A stretch of DNA of 32,687 nt, from NCBI GenBank assembly GCA_964573885.1, contig CAZNLL010000029.1, positions 1 through 32,687 on the forward strand. Direction: 5' to 3'. Shown here in pieces: positions 1 to 7,966 of this stretch. This stretch comes from CAZNLL01 sp964573885 (GTDB lineage Bacteria > Desulfobacterota > DSM-4660 > Desulfatiglandales > Desulfatiglandaceae). Numbering within the stretch: the first letter of the stretch is position 1; the number at the start of each line of letters is the position of its first letter. The position numbers and the translations under genes were made by a program. The notes under the pieces were generated by a model, which did not search any database, was not told where the DNA came from, and saw only the letters and a program-made list of their open reading frames with translations.

Positions 1-306
1 TCACTTCCATAATTTTGTCACAATCTAAACGTAACCCATAAAAAGAATGTCAGCCATTATCCAATAAAGACCTTATGGGGTTCACGTATCTCCCCTTCCA
101 AGGAATCAGCTGTAGGATGTACTATCCGGACACATCATTAAGGGCTCATACCGGTCTGGCAACCGTTCTGTGCCCGGGCTATTTTTCTGGCCGGGCCTGA
201 GCTGGTATCTATACGTCACCATTTTGGATTAAGTGCCGAAAGGAGGTGAGGAAAAATTTTGGTCTGTCTGTTGGTCCATTAACAGCCAAGTACAAGGAGG
301 GGCGCT
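1..306 (+). other. Leader region upstream of the exported hydrolase
   Basis: I see no convincing gene here. A weak promoter-like pair is TTGTCA at 15-20 and TAAAAA at 39-44 (18-bp spacer). A possible folded RNA lies at 148-208. A very strong Shine-Dalgarno-like run, AAAGGAGGTGAGG, at 239-251 is not followed by a long ORF. It could serve a 7-codon frame starting TTG at 259 and ending TAA at 280-282. The true Shine-Dalgarno for the next gene is AAGGAGG at 294-300. Confidence 0.3.
148..208 (+). ncRNA. Possible three-way-junction leader RNA
   Basis: Three nested complementary blocks can be read. ATAC (148-151) pairs with GTAT (205-208). CGGT (152-155) pairs with ACCG (162-165) across a CTGGCA loop. 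GCCCGG (172-177) pairs with CCGGGC (191-196) across a 13-nt U-rich loop. I do not recognise a known riboswitch class. The helices are short, so this is only a candidate 5'-UTR structure for the hydrolase gene at 307. Confidence 0.2.
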
Positions 307-1203
307 ATGGATTTGACGAGAAGAGATTTATTTAAGTTGGGGGGTAGTGCGGCAGCTGCCTTGGGTCTTTCGCACCTAAGGGTATTGAACACCTATGCGA
401 TGAAACCCGAGACGTGTGTTGATGTGTATGCGTTTCAATGCGGCATATTGAAGACGCAGACCCAATACATCCTGAAGGATACTCGGATAGGGGTGCCTTT
501 TAATGTCCCAGTACCGTTTTTTGCTATTCGGCACGGTTCAAAGTGGATTGCCTTTGACAGCGGCAACAACGCGGCCGTTGCAGTCAAACCCCTCGAATAC
601 TGGGGGAAAAATGTCTGTGCTGCCTATATGCCGGTTATGCAACCCCATGAAGAGTTCAAGGTGCAAATCAAGAAAGTGGGTCTCCAACCCAAGGATTTGC
701 ATGCCGTTATTATGAGCCATGGACATCTGGATCATTGCGGCGCATTAGAGGATTTGGCGGGGACGGATGTTCCGGTTTATCTCCAGAGGCTGGAACTGGA
801 ACACGTCAAAAAACAGGTCGCTTCGGGGAAGAGAACCGCCTATATCCCTGCGGATTTTGACAAGATGGACCAATGTAATATCCAGACCATTGATGGAATC
901 TTCGATGTGTTTGGAGATCAGAGCGTGATTGTCATCCCCACTCCCGGCCACACCCCGGGGCACCAGTCCATGCTGGTTAAAACGAACGATGGTCAAACGC
1001 TCATTTTGGCGCAGGATGCATGCTATACCCTTGAGAACATGTTTGCCAACATTCCCCCTGGCCTGGCGTCGAACATCCCAGATGCTATGGTAAGTATTCA
1101 CCATTTTAAGGCAATGACGGTTTTGGGGGCACAACTGGTCCCTCCCCATGACCCTGACTGGTGGCAAGGAAAGCCTTTTGCTCCACAAAGGTTGAAGTTT
1201 TAA
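307..1203 (+). CDS. Tat-exported metallo-beta-lactamase-fold hydrolase (lactonase-like)
   Basis: The 298-residue protein belongs to the metallo-beta-lactamase superfamily. The zinc-binding pattern is complete: HGHLDH with H138, H140, D142 and H143, then H215 in PTPGHTPGH, D237 in LAQDA and H281 in VPPHD. This spacing fits the branch that contains N-acyl-homoserine lactonases and related lactone or ester hydrolases, which share an AiiA-like layout; the true substrate is unknown. The N-terminus reads TRRDLFKLGG followed by an alanine-rich stretch, which resembles a twin-arginine signal. That suggests a folded, metal-loaded enzyme exported to the periplasm. The start is supported by AAGGAGG five bases upstream of the ATG. 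It stands alone: a hairpin follows and the next gene is 690 bp away. Confidence 0.8.
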   Translation: MDLTRRDLFKLGGSAAAALGLSHLRVLNTYAMKPETCVDVYAFQCGILKTQTQYILKDTRIGVPFNVPVPFFAIRHGSKWIAFDSGNNAAVAVKPLEYWGKNVCAAYMPVMQPHEEFKVQIKKVGLQPKDLHAVIMSHGHLDHCGALEDLAGTDVPVYLQRLELEHVKKQVASGKRTAYIPADFDKMDQCNIQTIDGIFDVFGDQSVIVIPTPGHTPGHQSMLVKTNDGQTLILAQDACYTLENMFANIPPGLASNIPDAMVSIHHFKAMTVLGAQLVPPHDPDWWQGKPFAPQRLKF

Positions 1204-1237
1204 ATCTCATATGCATCACCATAATCTGTAATAATGA

Positions 1238-1264
1238 GCGGGCGGGTGCGCCTTACCCGCCCGC
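1238..1264. terminator. GC-rich hairpin after the hydrolase gene
   Basis: A perfect 10-bp inverted repeat, GCGGGCGGGT and ACCCGCCCGC, with a 7-nt loop lies 35 bp after the stop codon. No U-run follows, so it may act as a 3'-end stabiliser or weak bidirectional terminator rather than a classic intrinsic terminator. Confidence 0.5.
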
Positions 1265-1290
1265 ATGGGTTAAATAGCAGGCGCTTGGAA

Positions 1291-1489
1291 GTGAACCCCG
1301 TTGTTGTATAAGAGGCGCTTAGGAATTCTGCATTTTGCTTTCTATGGCTTTAAATGCCACTTTTAGCGCTCAAAATTTGGAATTCACAAATAGTGATATC
1401 CAAACCTCGGATATAAAATGGCATAAGTTCCTGTTCTTACGGCAGTTACATGTCTAGGAGCTCACTGGGTTTGCAACAACGGGGTGAAC
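1291..1489. repeat. Inverted-repeat structure, possible miniature mobile element
   Basis: The left arm GTGAACCCCGTTGTTG (1291-1306) and right arm CAACAACGGGGTGAAC (1474-1489) are inverted copies with two mismatches in 16. The interior carries further dyads: GAATTC-containing arms at 1323-1335 and 1371-1385, GGC/GCC around TTTAAAT at 1346-1358, and ATATCC/GGATAT at 1397-1414. No ORF of note lies inside. The pattern fits a non-autonomous inverted-repeat element or a large folded RNA. No clear target-site duplication was found, so the mobile-element reading is tentative. Confidence 0.35.
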
Positions 1490-1514
1490 ACAACTATTGC
1501 GGGTTTGAGATTCT

Positions 1515-1534
1515 TCAGAGAAGCGCTCCTCTGA
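1515..1534. repeat. Small hairpin and nearby direct repeat
   Basis: TCAGAG (1515-1520) and CTCTGA (1529-1534) form a 6-bp dyad. Immediately after it, the 10-mer ACACAGAGCT occurs at 1534-1543 and again at 1589-1598. The remainder of 1490-1820 shows no recognisable gene. Confidence 0.25.
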
Positions 1535-1826
1535 CACAGAGCTGTTTGAGATTTGAAAGTTTTGTGAGGCCTTTGGAATGACAAAATAACACAGAGCTCG
1601 GATTCAAATGAGGATGAATTTTGGAAAACCCTGAATTTCCATTTGCACGAAAGGGCGCTGTTGATTTCTGGCCCAAGTTTTTTTACGCTCTGGGGGCTGT
1701 TGAATTGGTATATGCCCCTCGATTTTTAGCAACTCTTCTTATGCATCTATTCTCTTCCCTTGTAAAAGGGCAAAAAGCAAACAAACCGCAGAAGGGGGTG
1801 GTACCGAGGAAATCGCTATGAGGGTT

Positions 1827-1844
1827 TGTCGGACAATGTCGGAC
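1827..1844 (+). promoter_or_regulatory. Tandem TGTCGGAC operator candidate
   Basis: TGTCGGAC occurs twice, at 1827-1834 and 1837-1844, with a 10-bp period, so both copies face the same side of the helix. It sits 50 bp upstream of the first gene of the transport and aldehyde-oxidation unit, where an activator or repressor site would be expected. The cognate regulator is not in the window. Confidence 0.35.
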
Positions 1845-1893
1845 GTGTGCATTTGGCGATAACAATCTTGCCCTAAAGGATAAGGGGGTAGTT

Positions 1894-3255
1894 ATGACGG
1901 AAAAAAAGATTGGAAGAAGGGAATTCATTAAATCCGCAGGGGCTGCAGGCGTGGGGCTGGGTGCAGCAGGCCTTTTGGCCTCTACGGTCAAGGTGAGAAA
2001 GGCCACTGCCGCTCAAACACGGTCAATTCCCAAGACACCCATCAAGGTGGCGGCCATAAGCTTCCTGACAGGAGCCGCGGCCGCACCCTTCGGCATCCCC
2101 GGGGATAATTCATACAAGCTCTGTGCCGATGAAATCAACAAGACAGGCGGCATCATGGGGAGGGAGATTGAGCTTAAGAGCTATGACGAAGCAGGTGGTG
2201 CGGATGCACAGGTCAAGTTGGCTCGAAAGCTCATCATGGAAGACAAAGTGGATGTAATCCTCGGCTATATTTCATCAGGAAACTGCAAGGCCATACTTCC
2301 CTTGAGTGATGAACTGGGGGGCCTGATCATCGCCTACGACTGCGGTACCCATGTGTTGATGGAGAAACGGAGGAGCCCTTACAAGGTCCCGAAATATGGG
2401 CTTGGATTCCGCAGTTCGGCCCATTTGGGAATCGACAATATCGGCCTGGCCCTGTATATCAAGGAGTACTTCCCGGGTATCAAGAAGGTGGCGGGAATTA
2501 ACCCCGATTACGCCTGGGGGAGAGACAGCTGGTTGATTTTTGAAACGGCCATCAAGAAACTGATGCCTGGTGTGGAGGTGGTTAAGAAACTCTGGCCCAA
2601 ACTGTTTACCACGGACTACACCGCCCATATCAGCGCCCTCATCGGTTCTGGAGCCGAGGTCATTCACTCCGCCCTGTGGGGGGGCGATGCCGTCACTTTC
2701 ACCAAACAGGCCATCGGGATGGGACTTTTTAAGAAGGCCCGTATGGCTTACTCCCGAGGGGAACCTTACCCCCAGGAAGTGGGGATGAGCTACCCCGAGG
2801 GACAGATCATTTGTTGCGCCGGAACCCATTATTTCCTCTATCCGCCGGCGGACAAGTGGCCCTTGAACAAATGGTTTGTAGAGGCCTATCACAAACGTTA
2901 CAATAAATATCCCACCTATCCCTGCTATCATGCGTATCAGGCCATTTATACCTACAAAGCGGCCGTGGAAAAGGCCGGGGCCCTTACCGGAGGCTGGCCT
3001 TCCAAGGAAGAAATCAGCCAGGCCGCGGCCGGGCTGTCCATCCAGACACCATCGGGCATCCTCACCATCGGCGATGACCATAACGGCAGGGAAGATGTGC
3101 TGGTGGGAATCTCCAAAAAGGAGAAGGGCTATCCATTCCCGATTCTGGATCCCGATCGGCTGGGGGTTTTTCCTGCCCTCATGGTCAATGCGCCTCCGGG
3201 CATCAGGACGGAAGACTGGATAGAGAGCTGGAAAGAAGGAGCCTGGATCACTTAA
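1894..3255 (+). CDS. ABC transporter substrate-binding protein, branched-chain amino acid type
   Basis: The 453-residue periplasmic binding protein is of the LivJ-like type I fold (family Peripla_BP_6). It starts with a twin-arginine-like signal, IGRREFIKSAG followed by a hydrophobic glycine/alanine stretch, instead of the more usual Sec signal. The mature part opens with a beta strand, IKVAAISFLTGAAA, then the ligand-pocket element GIPGDNSYKLCADEIN and the GGIMGREIELKSYD segment typical of this family. It heads a complete LivHMGF importer set. The ligand of such systems in anaerobes is often an aromatic or organic acid, so the branched-chain label says little about substrate. The ATG is preceded by AAGGATAAGGGGG. 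Confidence 0.85.
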   Translation: MTEKKIGRREFIKSAGAAGVGLGAAGLLASTVKVRKATAAQTRSIPKTPIKVAAISFLTGAAAAPFGIPGDNSYKLCADEINKTGGIMGREIELKSYDEAGGADAQVKLARKLIMEDKVDVILGYISSGNCKAILPLSDELGGLIIAYDCGTHVLMEKRRSPYKVPKYGLGFRSSAHLGIDNIGLALYIKEYFPGIKKVAGINPDYAWGRDSWLIFETAIKKLMPGVEVVKKLWPKLFTTDYTAHISALIGSGAEVIHSALWGGDAVTFTKQAIGMGLFKKARMAYSRGEPYPQEVGMSYPEGQIICCAGTHYFLYPPADKWPLNKWFVEAYHKRYNKYPTYPCYHAYQAIYTYKAAVEKAGALTGGWPSKEEISQAAAGLSIQTPSGILTIGDDHNGREDVLVGISKKEKGYPFPILDPDRLGVFPALMVNAPPGIRTEDWIESWKEGAWIT

Positions 3256-3284
3256 GAACCTAAACGGCTGGCATCCTGAAGGCT

Positions 3285-3307
3285 TGGGCCCCTCGCATGG
3301 GGGCCCA
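3285..3307 (+). terminator. Hairpin between binding protein and permease genes
   Basis: TGGGCCCC (3285-3292) pairs with GGGGCCCA (3300-3307) around a 7-nt loop, giving 8 bp, 30 nt after the stop codon. No U-run follows directly. Such hairpins commonly protect the mRNA of the abundant binding protein and reduce read-through into the permease genes. Confidence 0.5.
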
Positions 3308-3387
3308 CTGCCAGTCGAGATGCCCTCAACTCTTTTTCTGCGATCATGAAAGGAACCCCCTAAACGCTTCTGATAAAGGTCTGATTC

Positions 3388-4260
3388 ATGGAACACTGGG
3401 TTGTATATCTGCTCAATGGGTTGTATTTTGCCTCCTTTCTATTTCTTACTTCCCTTGGATTGAGCATCATCCTGGGTGTCATGGGAATACTTAATCTCGC
3501 CCATGGTTCGCTCTTTGCCATTGGGGCCTTTGTGGCGGCGTGGCTTGTAGGCGGCTACGGTTCAAATGCTCCGATTACCATCTTTGTGGTGGGGCTCTTG
3601 GCGGCCCTGGGCGTGGCAGGGGTTGCCGGCCTGGCACTGGAGACAACCCTCATCAGGCCCATGTATAGGCGGGCCCTGGAGTATCAACTCCTGATAACCT
3701 TTGGGGCATTACTCCTCATAGAGGATGTTATCAAGATGATCTGGGGCGGCACCGCCTATTACGCCTCCAAGCCGTTTACCGTCATGGGCAGCTTGGATAT
3801 TGGAGCGAACCAGTATCCCTACTATTTCCTGTTTGCCATGCTTGTCAGTGTGGCCGCGGGTCTCGGCCTGTGGCTGATCATGTCCAAGACCCGGGTGGGA
3901 ATCATGTTGAGGGCCATATCCATGGACAGGGAGATGGCACAGGCCATGGGAATCCGAATCAGGAGCCTTAATACTCTGGCCTTTGGCATGGGTGCGGCCT
4001 TGGCGGGTCTGGCGGGAGCGCTGATTGTCCCCACGACGCCGGCACTCCTCGGTATTGGCATGGAACCCCTCATCCTGGCCTTTATCGTGGTTGTCCTGGG
4101 TGGACTGGGAAGCCTTAAAGGGGCCCTCATCGGTTCCCTCATTGTGGGTGAGACGCGGTCTATTGGAATCGTGTTCTTTCCGGAGATTGAACTGCCTCTC
4201 CTCTTCTTGATCGCGGTTGTTATTCTGGTATTCAAACCTGAAGGGCTTTTTGGGAGATAA
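3388..4260 (+). CDS. livH: Branched-chain-type ABC transporter permease, LivH family
   Basis: The 290-residue integral membrane protein has about eight hydrophobic segments. It opens with the LivH hallmark LGLSIILGVMGILNLAHGS near residues 25-45. The cytoplasmic coupling loop lies around residues 165-195 (SKTRVGIMLRAISMDREMAQAMGI), and the conserved GGLGSLKGALIG follows near residue 240. It forms half of the heterodimeric inner-membrane channel with the next gene, 5 bp downstream. Length is normal for the family. The gene symbol reflects family, not proven substrate. Confidence 0.9.
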   Translation: MEHWVVYLLNGLYFASFLFLTSLGLSIILGVMGILNLAHGSLFAIGAFVAAWLVGGYGSNAPITIFVVGLLAALGVAGVAGLALETTLIRPMYRRALEYQLLITFGALLLIEDVIKMIWGGTAYYASKPFTVMGSLDIGANQYPYYFLFAMLVSVAAGLGLWLIMSKTRVGIMLRAISMDREMAQAMGIRIRSLNTLAFGMGAALAGLAGALIVPTTPALLGIGMEPLILAFIVVVLGGLGSLKGALIGSLIVGETRSIGIVFFPEIELPLLFLIAVVILVFKPEGLFGR

Positions 4261-4265
4261 ATAAA

Positions 4266-5264
4266 ATGGGCTTTAGGGATGTCATATTAAAACCCAAATT
4301 TTTCGTATACCTCGGTTGTTTTATTGTATTGCTGTTTTTGCCCAAGATTCTTCCCATTTATCACCTGATCCTTTTTGAATCCGGCATAACCTTCGCCATT
4401 ATGGCCCTGGGGTTTAATCTCTTGCTCAGGTATACCGGTCTCCTCTCTTTCGGTCACGGCGCCTTGTTCGCCACGGGGGCCTATGCCGTGGGCATGATGG
4501 GGGAGTACTTCCCTGACCTTTACCGCATAGAAATCCTTATCCCGGTGGCCCTGGCAGGCTCCTTTGTAGTCTCAACTATATTTGGCTTTATATGCGTTCG
4601 CCATACCCGTGTATTTTTTTCCATACTTGCGCTGGCCCTTTCAATGGTCTTGTTTGCCTTATTGGTCAAGCTCTATAACATTACCGGGGGGTCCGACGGG
4701 ATCCATATTGATTTGCCCATCATCTTCGGGAAATCCTTTGAAGGCATGAAGCGCTTCGAGTTTCTTTCCGGGGTTTACTATTACTTGCTTATATGCGTTT
4801 TTGCCGCCGCCACCATTATCATGTTGGCCATTGTCAACTCTCCCTTTGGGAAGGCCCTTCAGTGTATCCGGGATAACGAGGTCAGGGCGGAGATGATCGG
4901 TATCCGGGTTCGCAGGTATCGCCTTTATTCCTTCATCCTCTCCGGGCTGTTTACCGGATTGGGAGGGGCCATGTGGAGCTTTGTCAACGGTCACGTAACC
5001 CCGGAGATCGCGGAGTGGGTCTTTTCCGGAGAAATTGTCTATATGACCCTTTTGGGCGGTTTTATGGTCTTTGAAGGACCCATCATCGGGGCCATCCTCT
5101 TTACTTATCTAAGATTATACGCGGTCAGTATCACCCAATACTGGATGTTCCTCATCGGGGCCACGCTCATTATCCTGGTGCTGCTTCTCCCGGAGGGCAT
5201 CACCGGGGGATTTGTTAAACTGTTCTCGAAGATGAAACGTGCTCCCTCCACTGGAGTTGCCTAA
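4266..5264 (+). CDS. livM: Branched-chain-type ABC transporter permease, LivM family
   Basis: The 332-residue membrane protein carries the LivM signatures FAIMALGFNLLLRYTGLLSFGHGALF (as two overlapping motifs near residues 43-68), an SPFGKALQCIRDNEVRAEMIGI coupling loop near 190-211 (ordinary EAA-like function), and a conserved GGFMVFEGPIIGA region near 262. It pairs with the LivH-like permease. Its stop codon overlaps the start of the ATPase gene as TAATG, so translation is probably coupled. Confidence 0.9.
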   Translation: MGFRDVILKPKFFVYLGCFIVLLFLPKILPIYHLILFESGITFAIMALGFNLLLRYTGLLSFGHGALFATGAYAVGMMGEYFPDLYRIEILIPVALAGSFVVSTIFGFICVRHTRVFFSILALALSMVLFALLVKLYNITGGSDGIHIDLPIIFGKSFEGMKRFEFLSGVYYYLLICVFAAATIIMLAIVNSPFGKALQCIRDNEVRAEMIGIRVRRYRLYSFILSGLFTGLGGAMWSFVNGHVTPEIAEWVFSGEIVYMTLLGGFMVFEGPIIGAILFTYLRLYAVSITQYWMFLIGATLIILVLLLPEGITGGFVKLFSKMKRAPSTGVA

Positions 5265-6007
5265 TGTTAGAGGTCAAGGAACTTGTTAAGGACTTCGGAA
5301 GGGTCAGGATTATTAACTCGGCTGATTTTAAGGTAGAGGCCGATGAAATAGTGTCCCTAGTGGGCCCGAACGGGGCCGGTAAAACCACCTTGGTCAACCT
5401 GATCAGCGGGCATATCCTCCCAACCTCGGGAACCATTACATTCCTGGCGCGAAACATAACATTCGCCTCGCCCTATAAACGGATCAAAATGGGGGTGGCC
5501 CGCAATTTTCAGATCACCAACCTCTTCCCTGACACCTCGGTCTTGGACAACGTGAGGACCTGTCTCTTTTCTGTTTATGGGAAGATTAAGCGGGGCGTTT
5601 TGCCTGCAAGCCATTATCGTTCCATCACAGAGGAGGCCGTAGGCATACTGGATCTTTTCGGCATTTCAGGAAAAAAGGACCTTATGCCTCCCAGTCTTTC
5701 CGAGGGGGATAAGAAGATATTGGACACGGCCATGGCCTTTGCCTTGAAATCCAAATTCCTATTGTTGGACGAGCCGACCAGCGGTGTGGCAACGGGAGAC
5801 AAGTTCAAGGTCATGGACACCATCGTCACCGCCATCCGGCGTGAGAAGATGGCCTGCATGATCATCGAACACGATATGGACATTGTATCCGATTATTCGG
5901 ACCGGGTTCTCGTCTTGAGCGACGGGCGCATTATTGCCGCCGGGAGCCCAAAGGAGATCATGGAACAGGACGATGTTAAGGAAATCCTTTTTGGAGTAAA
6001 GGTTTAG
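5264..6007 (+). CDS. livG: ABC transporter ATP-binding protein, LivG family
   Basis: The 247-residue nucleotide-binding subunit has Walker A GPNGAGKTT at residues 34-42, a somewhat degenerate signature LSEGDKK in place of LSGGQ, Walker B LLLDEPTSG with D169 and E170, and the switch histidine H203 in IEHDM. It pairs with LivF to power the LivHM channel. The ATG overlaps the previous stop by one base. The signature E for the second G is also seen in other LivG proteins, so I do not read it as inactivation. Confidence 0.9.
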   Translation: MLEVKELVKDFGRVRIINSADFKVEADEIVSLVGPNGAGKTTLVNLISGHILPTSGTITFLARNITFASPYKRIKMGVARNFQITNLFPDTSVLDNVRTCLFSVYGKIKRGVLPASHYRSITEEAVGILDLFGISGKKDLMPPSLSEGDKKILDTAMAFALKSKFLLLDEPTSGVATGDKFKVMDTIVTAIRREKMACMIIEHDMDIVSDYSDRVLVLSDGRIIAAGSPKEIMEQDDVKEILFGVKV

Positions 6008-6008
6008 T

Positions 6009-6719
6009 ATGTTCCTAAAAATTGAGAATCTCCACTGCCGCATTGCCGCCACCCATATCCTGAGAGAATGTTCCCTCGAGGTGGGGCAAAGAGAAATTGT
6101 CTGCCTTGTTGGTCGAAATGGGGCGGGAAAAAGCTCTATTTTGAAAAACGTCATAGGCCTGTACCCGGCCCAAACGGGAAGGATTATTTTTGACAACCGG
6201 GATGTCACGGGCCTCACTTCCCATGAGCGGGTAAAGGCGGGCATCGCTTATGCCCCTGAAGACTCCAGACTCTTTGGAGAGCTCACTGTGGAAGAGAATA
6301 TCCAGTTGGGGACCTGGATCACCAGCAAGACAGACCGGGCGGGATCTTTTGACCTGGAAAAGACGTTTCATATTTTTCCCGCTATCAAGAAACTGATAAA
6401 GAGACGGGCAGACACTTTAAGTGGCGGCGAAAAGAAGATGGTTTCTATTTCCCGGGCCTTGGCCTTGAGCCCCTCACTTGTCCTCTTGGACGAATCCTTT
6501 GAGGGCCTTTCCCCCCTGGTGGTCAAGGCCTTTGGGGATGCCATGGTGAGCATTAAAAAGGATTTGGGAGCCGCCATCCTTTTGGCTGAATCCAATGTGC
6601 ACAACGCGGGTTACGTGGCCGAGAGGTCTTATATCATTGAGAGAGGCGAAATCATTTTCGAGGGACAGCCTTCGGAAATCCTGGAAAATGAACAGCTCTT
6701 GAAACTGGTGGGCAAATAA
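6009..6719 (+). CDS. livF: ABC transporter ATP-binding protein, LivF family
   Basis: The 236-residue ATPase has Walker A GRNGAGKSS from residue 35, the canonical signature LSGGEKK, Walker B LVLLDESFEGL and, in place of the switch histidine, AESN. LivF proteins usually have EQN at this point, so a non-histidine residue is normal for the family. The gene begins 1 bp after livG and closes the five-gene importer. The following alcohol dehydrogenase starts 39 bp later, probably on the same transcript. Confidence 0.9.
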   Translation: MFLKIENLHCRIAATHILRECSLEVGQREIVCLVGRNGAGKSSILKNVIGLYPAQTGRIIFDNRDVTGLTSHERVKAGIAYAPEDSRLFGELTVEENIQLGTWITSKTDRAGSFDLEKTFHIFPAIKKLIKRRADTLSGGEKKMVSISRALALSPSLVLLDESFEGLSPLVVKAFGDAMVSIKKDLGAAILLAESNVHNAGYVAERSYIIERGEIIFEGQPSEILENEQLLKLVGK

Positions 6720-6758
6720 TATCACATCGCTGAAGGAGAAAAGCGAAAGGAGCGTGAA

Positions 6759-7916
6759 ATGAACAGAGTAACCATTTTCAGAACAACGCCCAGAGTCGTC
6801 ATGGGTCCGGGTGCCCTGAACCAGCTCGGAGAAGAAGTGCAACTCCTCAAGGGCAAAAAGGTCTTACTGGTTAGTGACAAGGGTATCAAGAAAACGGGTT
6901 TGCTCAAACAAGCTCAAGATGTTCTGGAAAAATCAAACCTTGATCATGCGGCCTTTTGCGATGTAGAACCGGATCCAAGGTATGAGATTGTGGAAGCGTG
7001 CGTGGACATGATTAACAAGGAAGAGGCCGATCTGCTCATAGGACTTGGCGGTGGGAGTCCCATTGACATTGCAAAATCGGCCGCGGTCATGGCCGGGAAC
7101 GATGGTTCCATTGCCGATTATTTCGGTATTGATCTGGTTCCAAACCCCGGCCTGCCTACCATCATGGTGCCCACCACGGCAGGAACCGGGAGTGAAGTAA
7201 CCCCCATCGTGATCCTTTCCGATGAAAAGGAAAAGCTCAAAAAGGGGATTGTGAGCGCCTATCTTTTCCCCTCTGTAGCGCTACTGGACCCCAACGTCAC
7301 CCTGGGGCTTCCTCCGGATATTACGGCCGCAACCGGCATGGACGCTCTTATTCATGCAATCGAGGCCTTTACCTCGGTGAACGCCACGGGCATGACGGAC
7401 AACTTGGCCTTCCGGGCTATGAATCTGCTCTATCACAATATACGCACGGCCTATGCCAATGGAAACAACCTGGAGGCCCGTTGCGCCATGATGGAGGGAA
7501 GTCTTTTGGCAGGCATGGCCTTCGCCAATGCCGGGGTTACGGCCGTCCACGCCTTTGCCTATCCCATCGGTGCTGAATTCCATATCCCCCACGGCGTGGC
7601 CAACACCTTGATGCTTCCCCACGTGATGCGTTTTAATCTTATGGGGAATTTGAGCAAGTTTGCGGAGATATCCGATGCCTTTGACCTCCCTGCGGAGGGT
7701 ATGGATGATCTGGCTGCGGCAGAGCTGGCCGTTGGTGCCATTGAGCGCCTTTCAAAGGACCTGCGGGTCCCTGAGCGCTTATCGGAGTTCAACATCTCTG
7801 AAAAGGATATACCCGCTTTGGCCGAAGGTGTTATGAAGGTCACCCGGCTTCTGGCCAACAATCCTCGCATCATGACGGTAAAGGACGCGGAGGCGATCTA
7901 TATGGCCGCCCTGTGA
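6759..7916 (+). CDS. Iron-containing (group III) alcohol dehydrogenase
   Basis: The 385-residue NAD(P)-dependent dehydrogenase interconverts an alcohol and its aldehyde or ketone. The nucleotide-binding loop GGGSPIDIAKSAA lies near residues 95-107. The metal ligands expected for the Fe-ADH family are present: D195 and H199 in MDALIHAIEAF, H264 in AVHAFAYP and H278 in FHIPHG. Length is typical. A good Shine-Dalgarno (GAAAGGAG) precedes the ATG. Placed between an importer and an aldehyde:ferredoxin oxidoreductase, it probably supplies the aldehyde for the next enzyme, but the substrate cannot be read from sequence. Confidence 0.9.
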   Translation: MNRVTIFRTTPRVVMGPGALNQLGEEVQLLKGKKVLLVSDKGIKKTGLLKQAQDVLEKSNLDHAAFCDVEPDPRYEIVEACVDMINKEEADLLIGLGGGSPIDIAKSAAVMAGNDGSIADYFGIDLVPNPGLPTIMVPTTAGTGSEVTPIVILSDEKEKLKKGIVSAYLFPSVALLDPNVTLGLPPDITAATGMDALIHAIEAFTSVNATGMTDNLAFRAMNLLYHNIRTAYANGNNLEARCAMMEGSLLAGMAFANAGVTAVHAFAYPIGAEFHIPHGVANTLMLPHVMRFNLMGNLSKFAEISDAFDLPAEGMDDLAAAELAVGAIERLSKDLRVPERLSEFNISEKDIPALAEGVMKVTRLLANNPRIMTVKDAEAIYMAAL

Positions 7917-7966
7917 TGCCGGTTTTTTCGCTCAAAAGTGTAAATATCTCAACCGAGGAGAAAGCA

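Noticed and set aside
1621..1821. 66-codon TTG-start frame before the importer
   Set aside because: No Shine-Dalgarno, no recognisable motif and a rare start; it probably reflects the absence of stops in a short stretch.
1848..1870. Sigma54-like TGGC...TTGC element upstream of the importer
   Set aside because: The distance between GG and GC is 13 bases instead of the required 10.
2275..3396. 373-codon minus-strand frame opposite the binding protein
   Set aside because: It is a shadow of the clearly coding plus-strand gene; its sequence has no family features.
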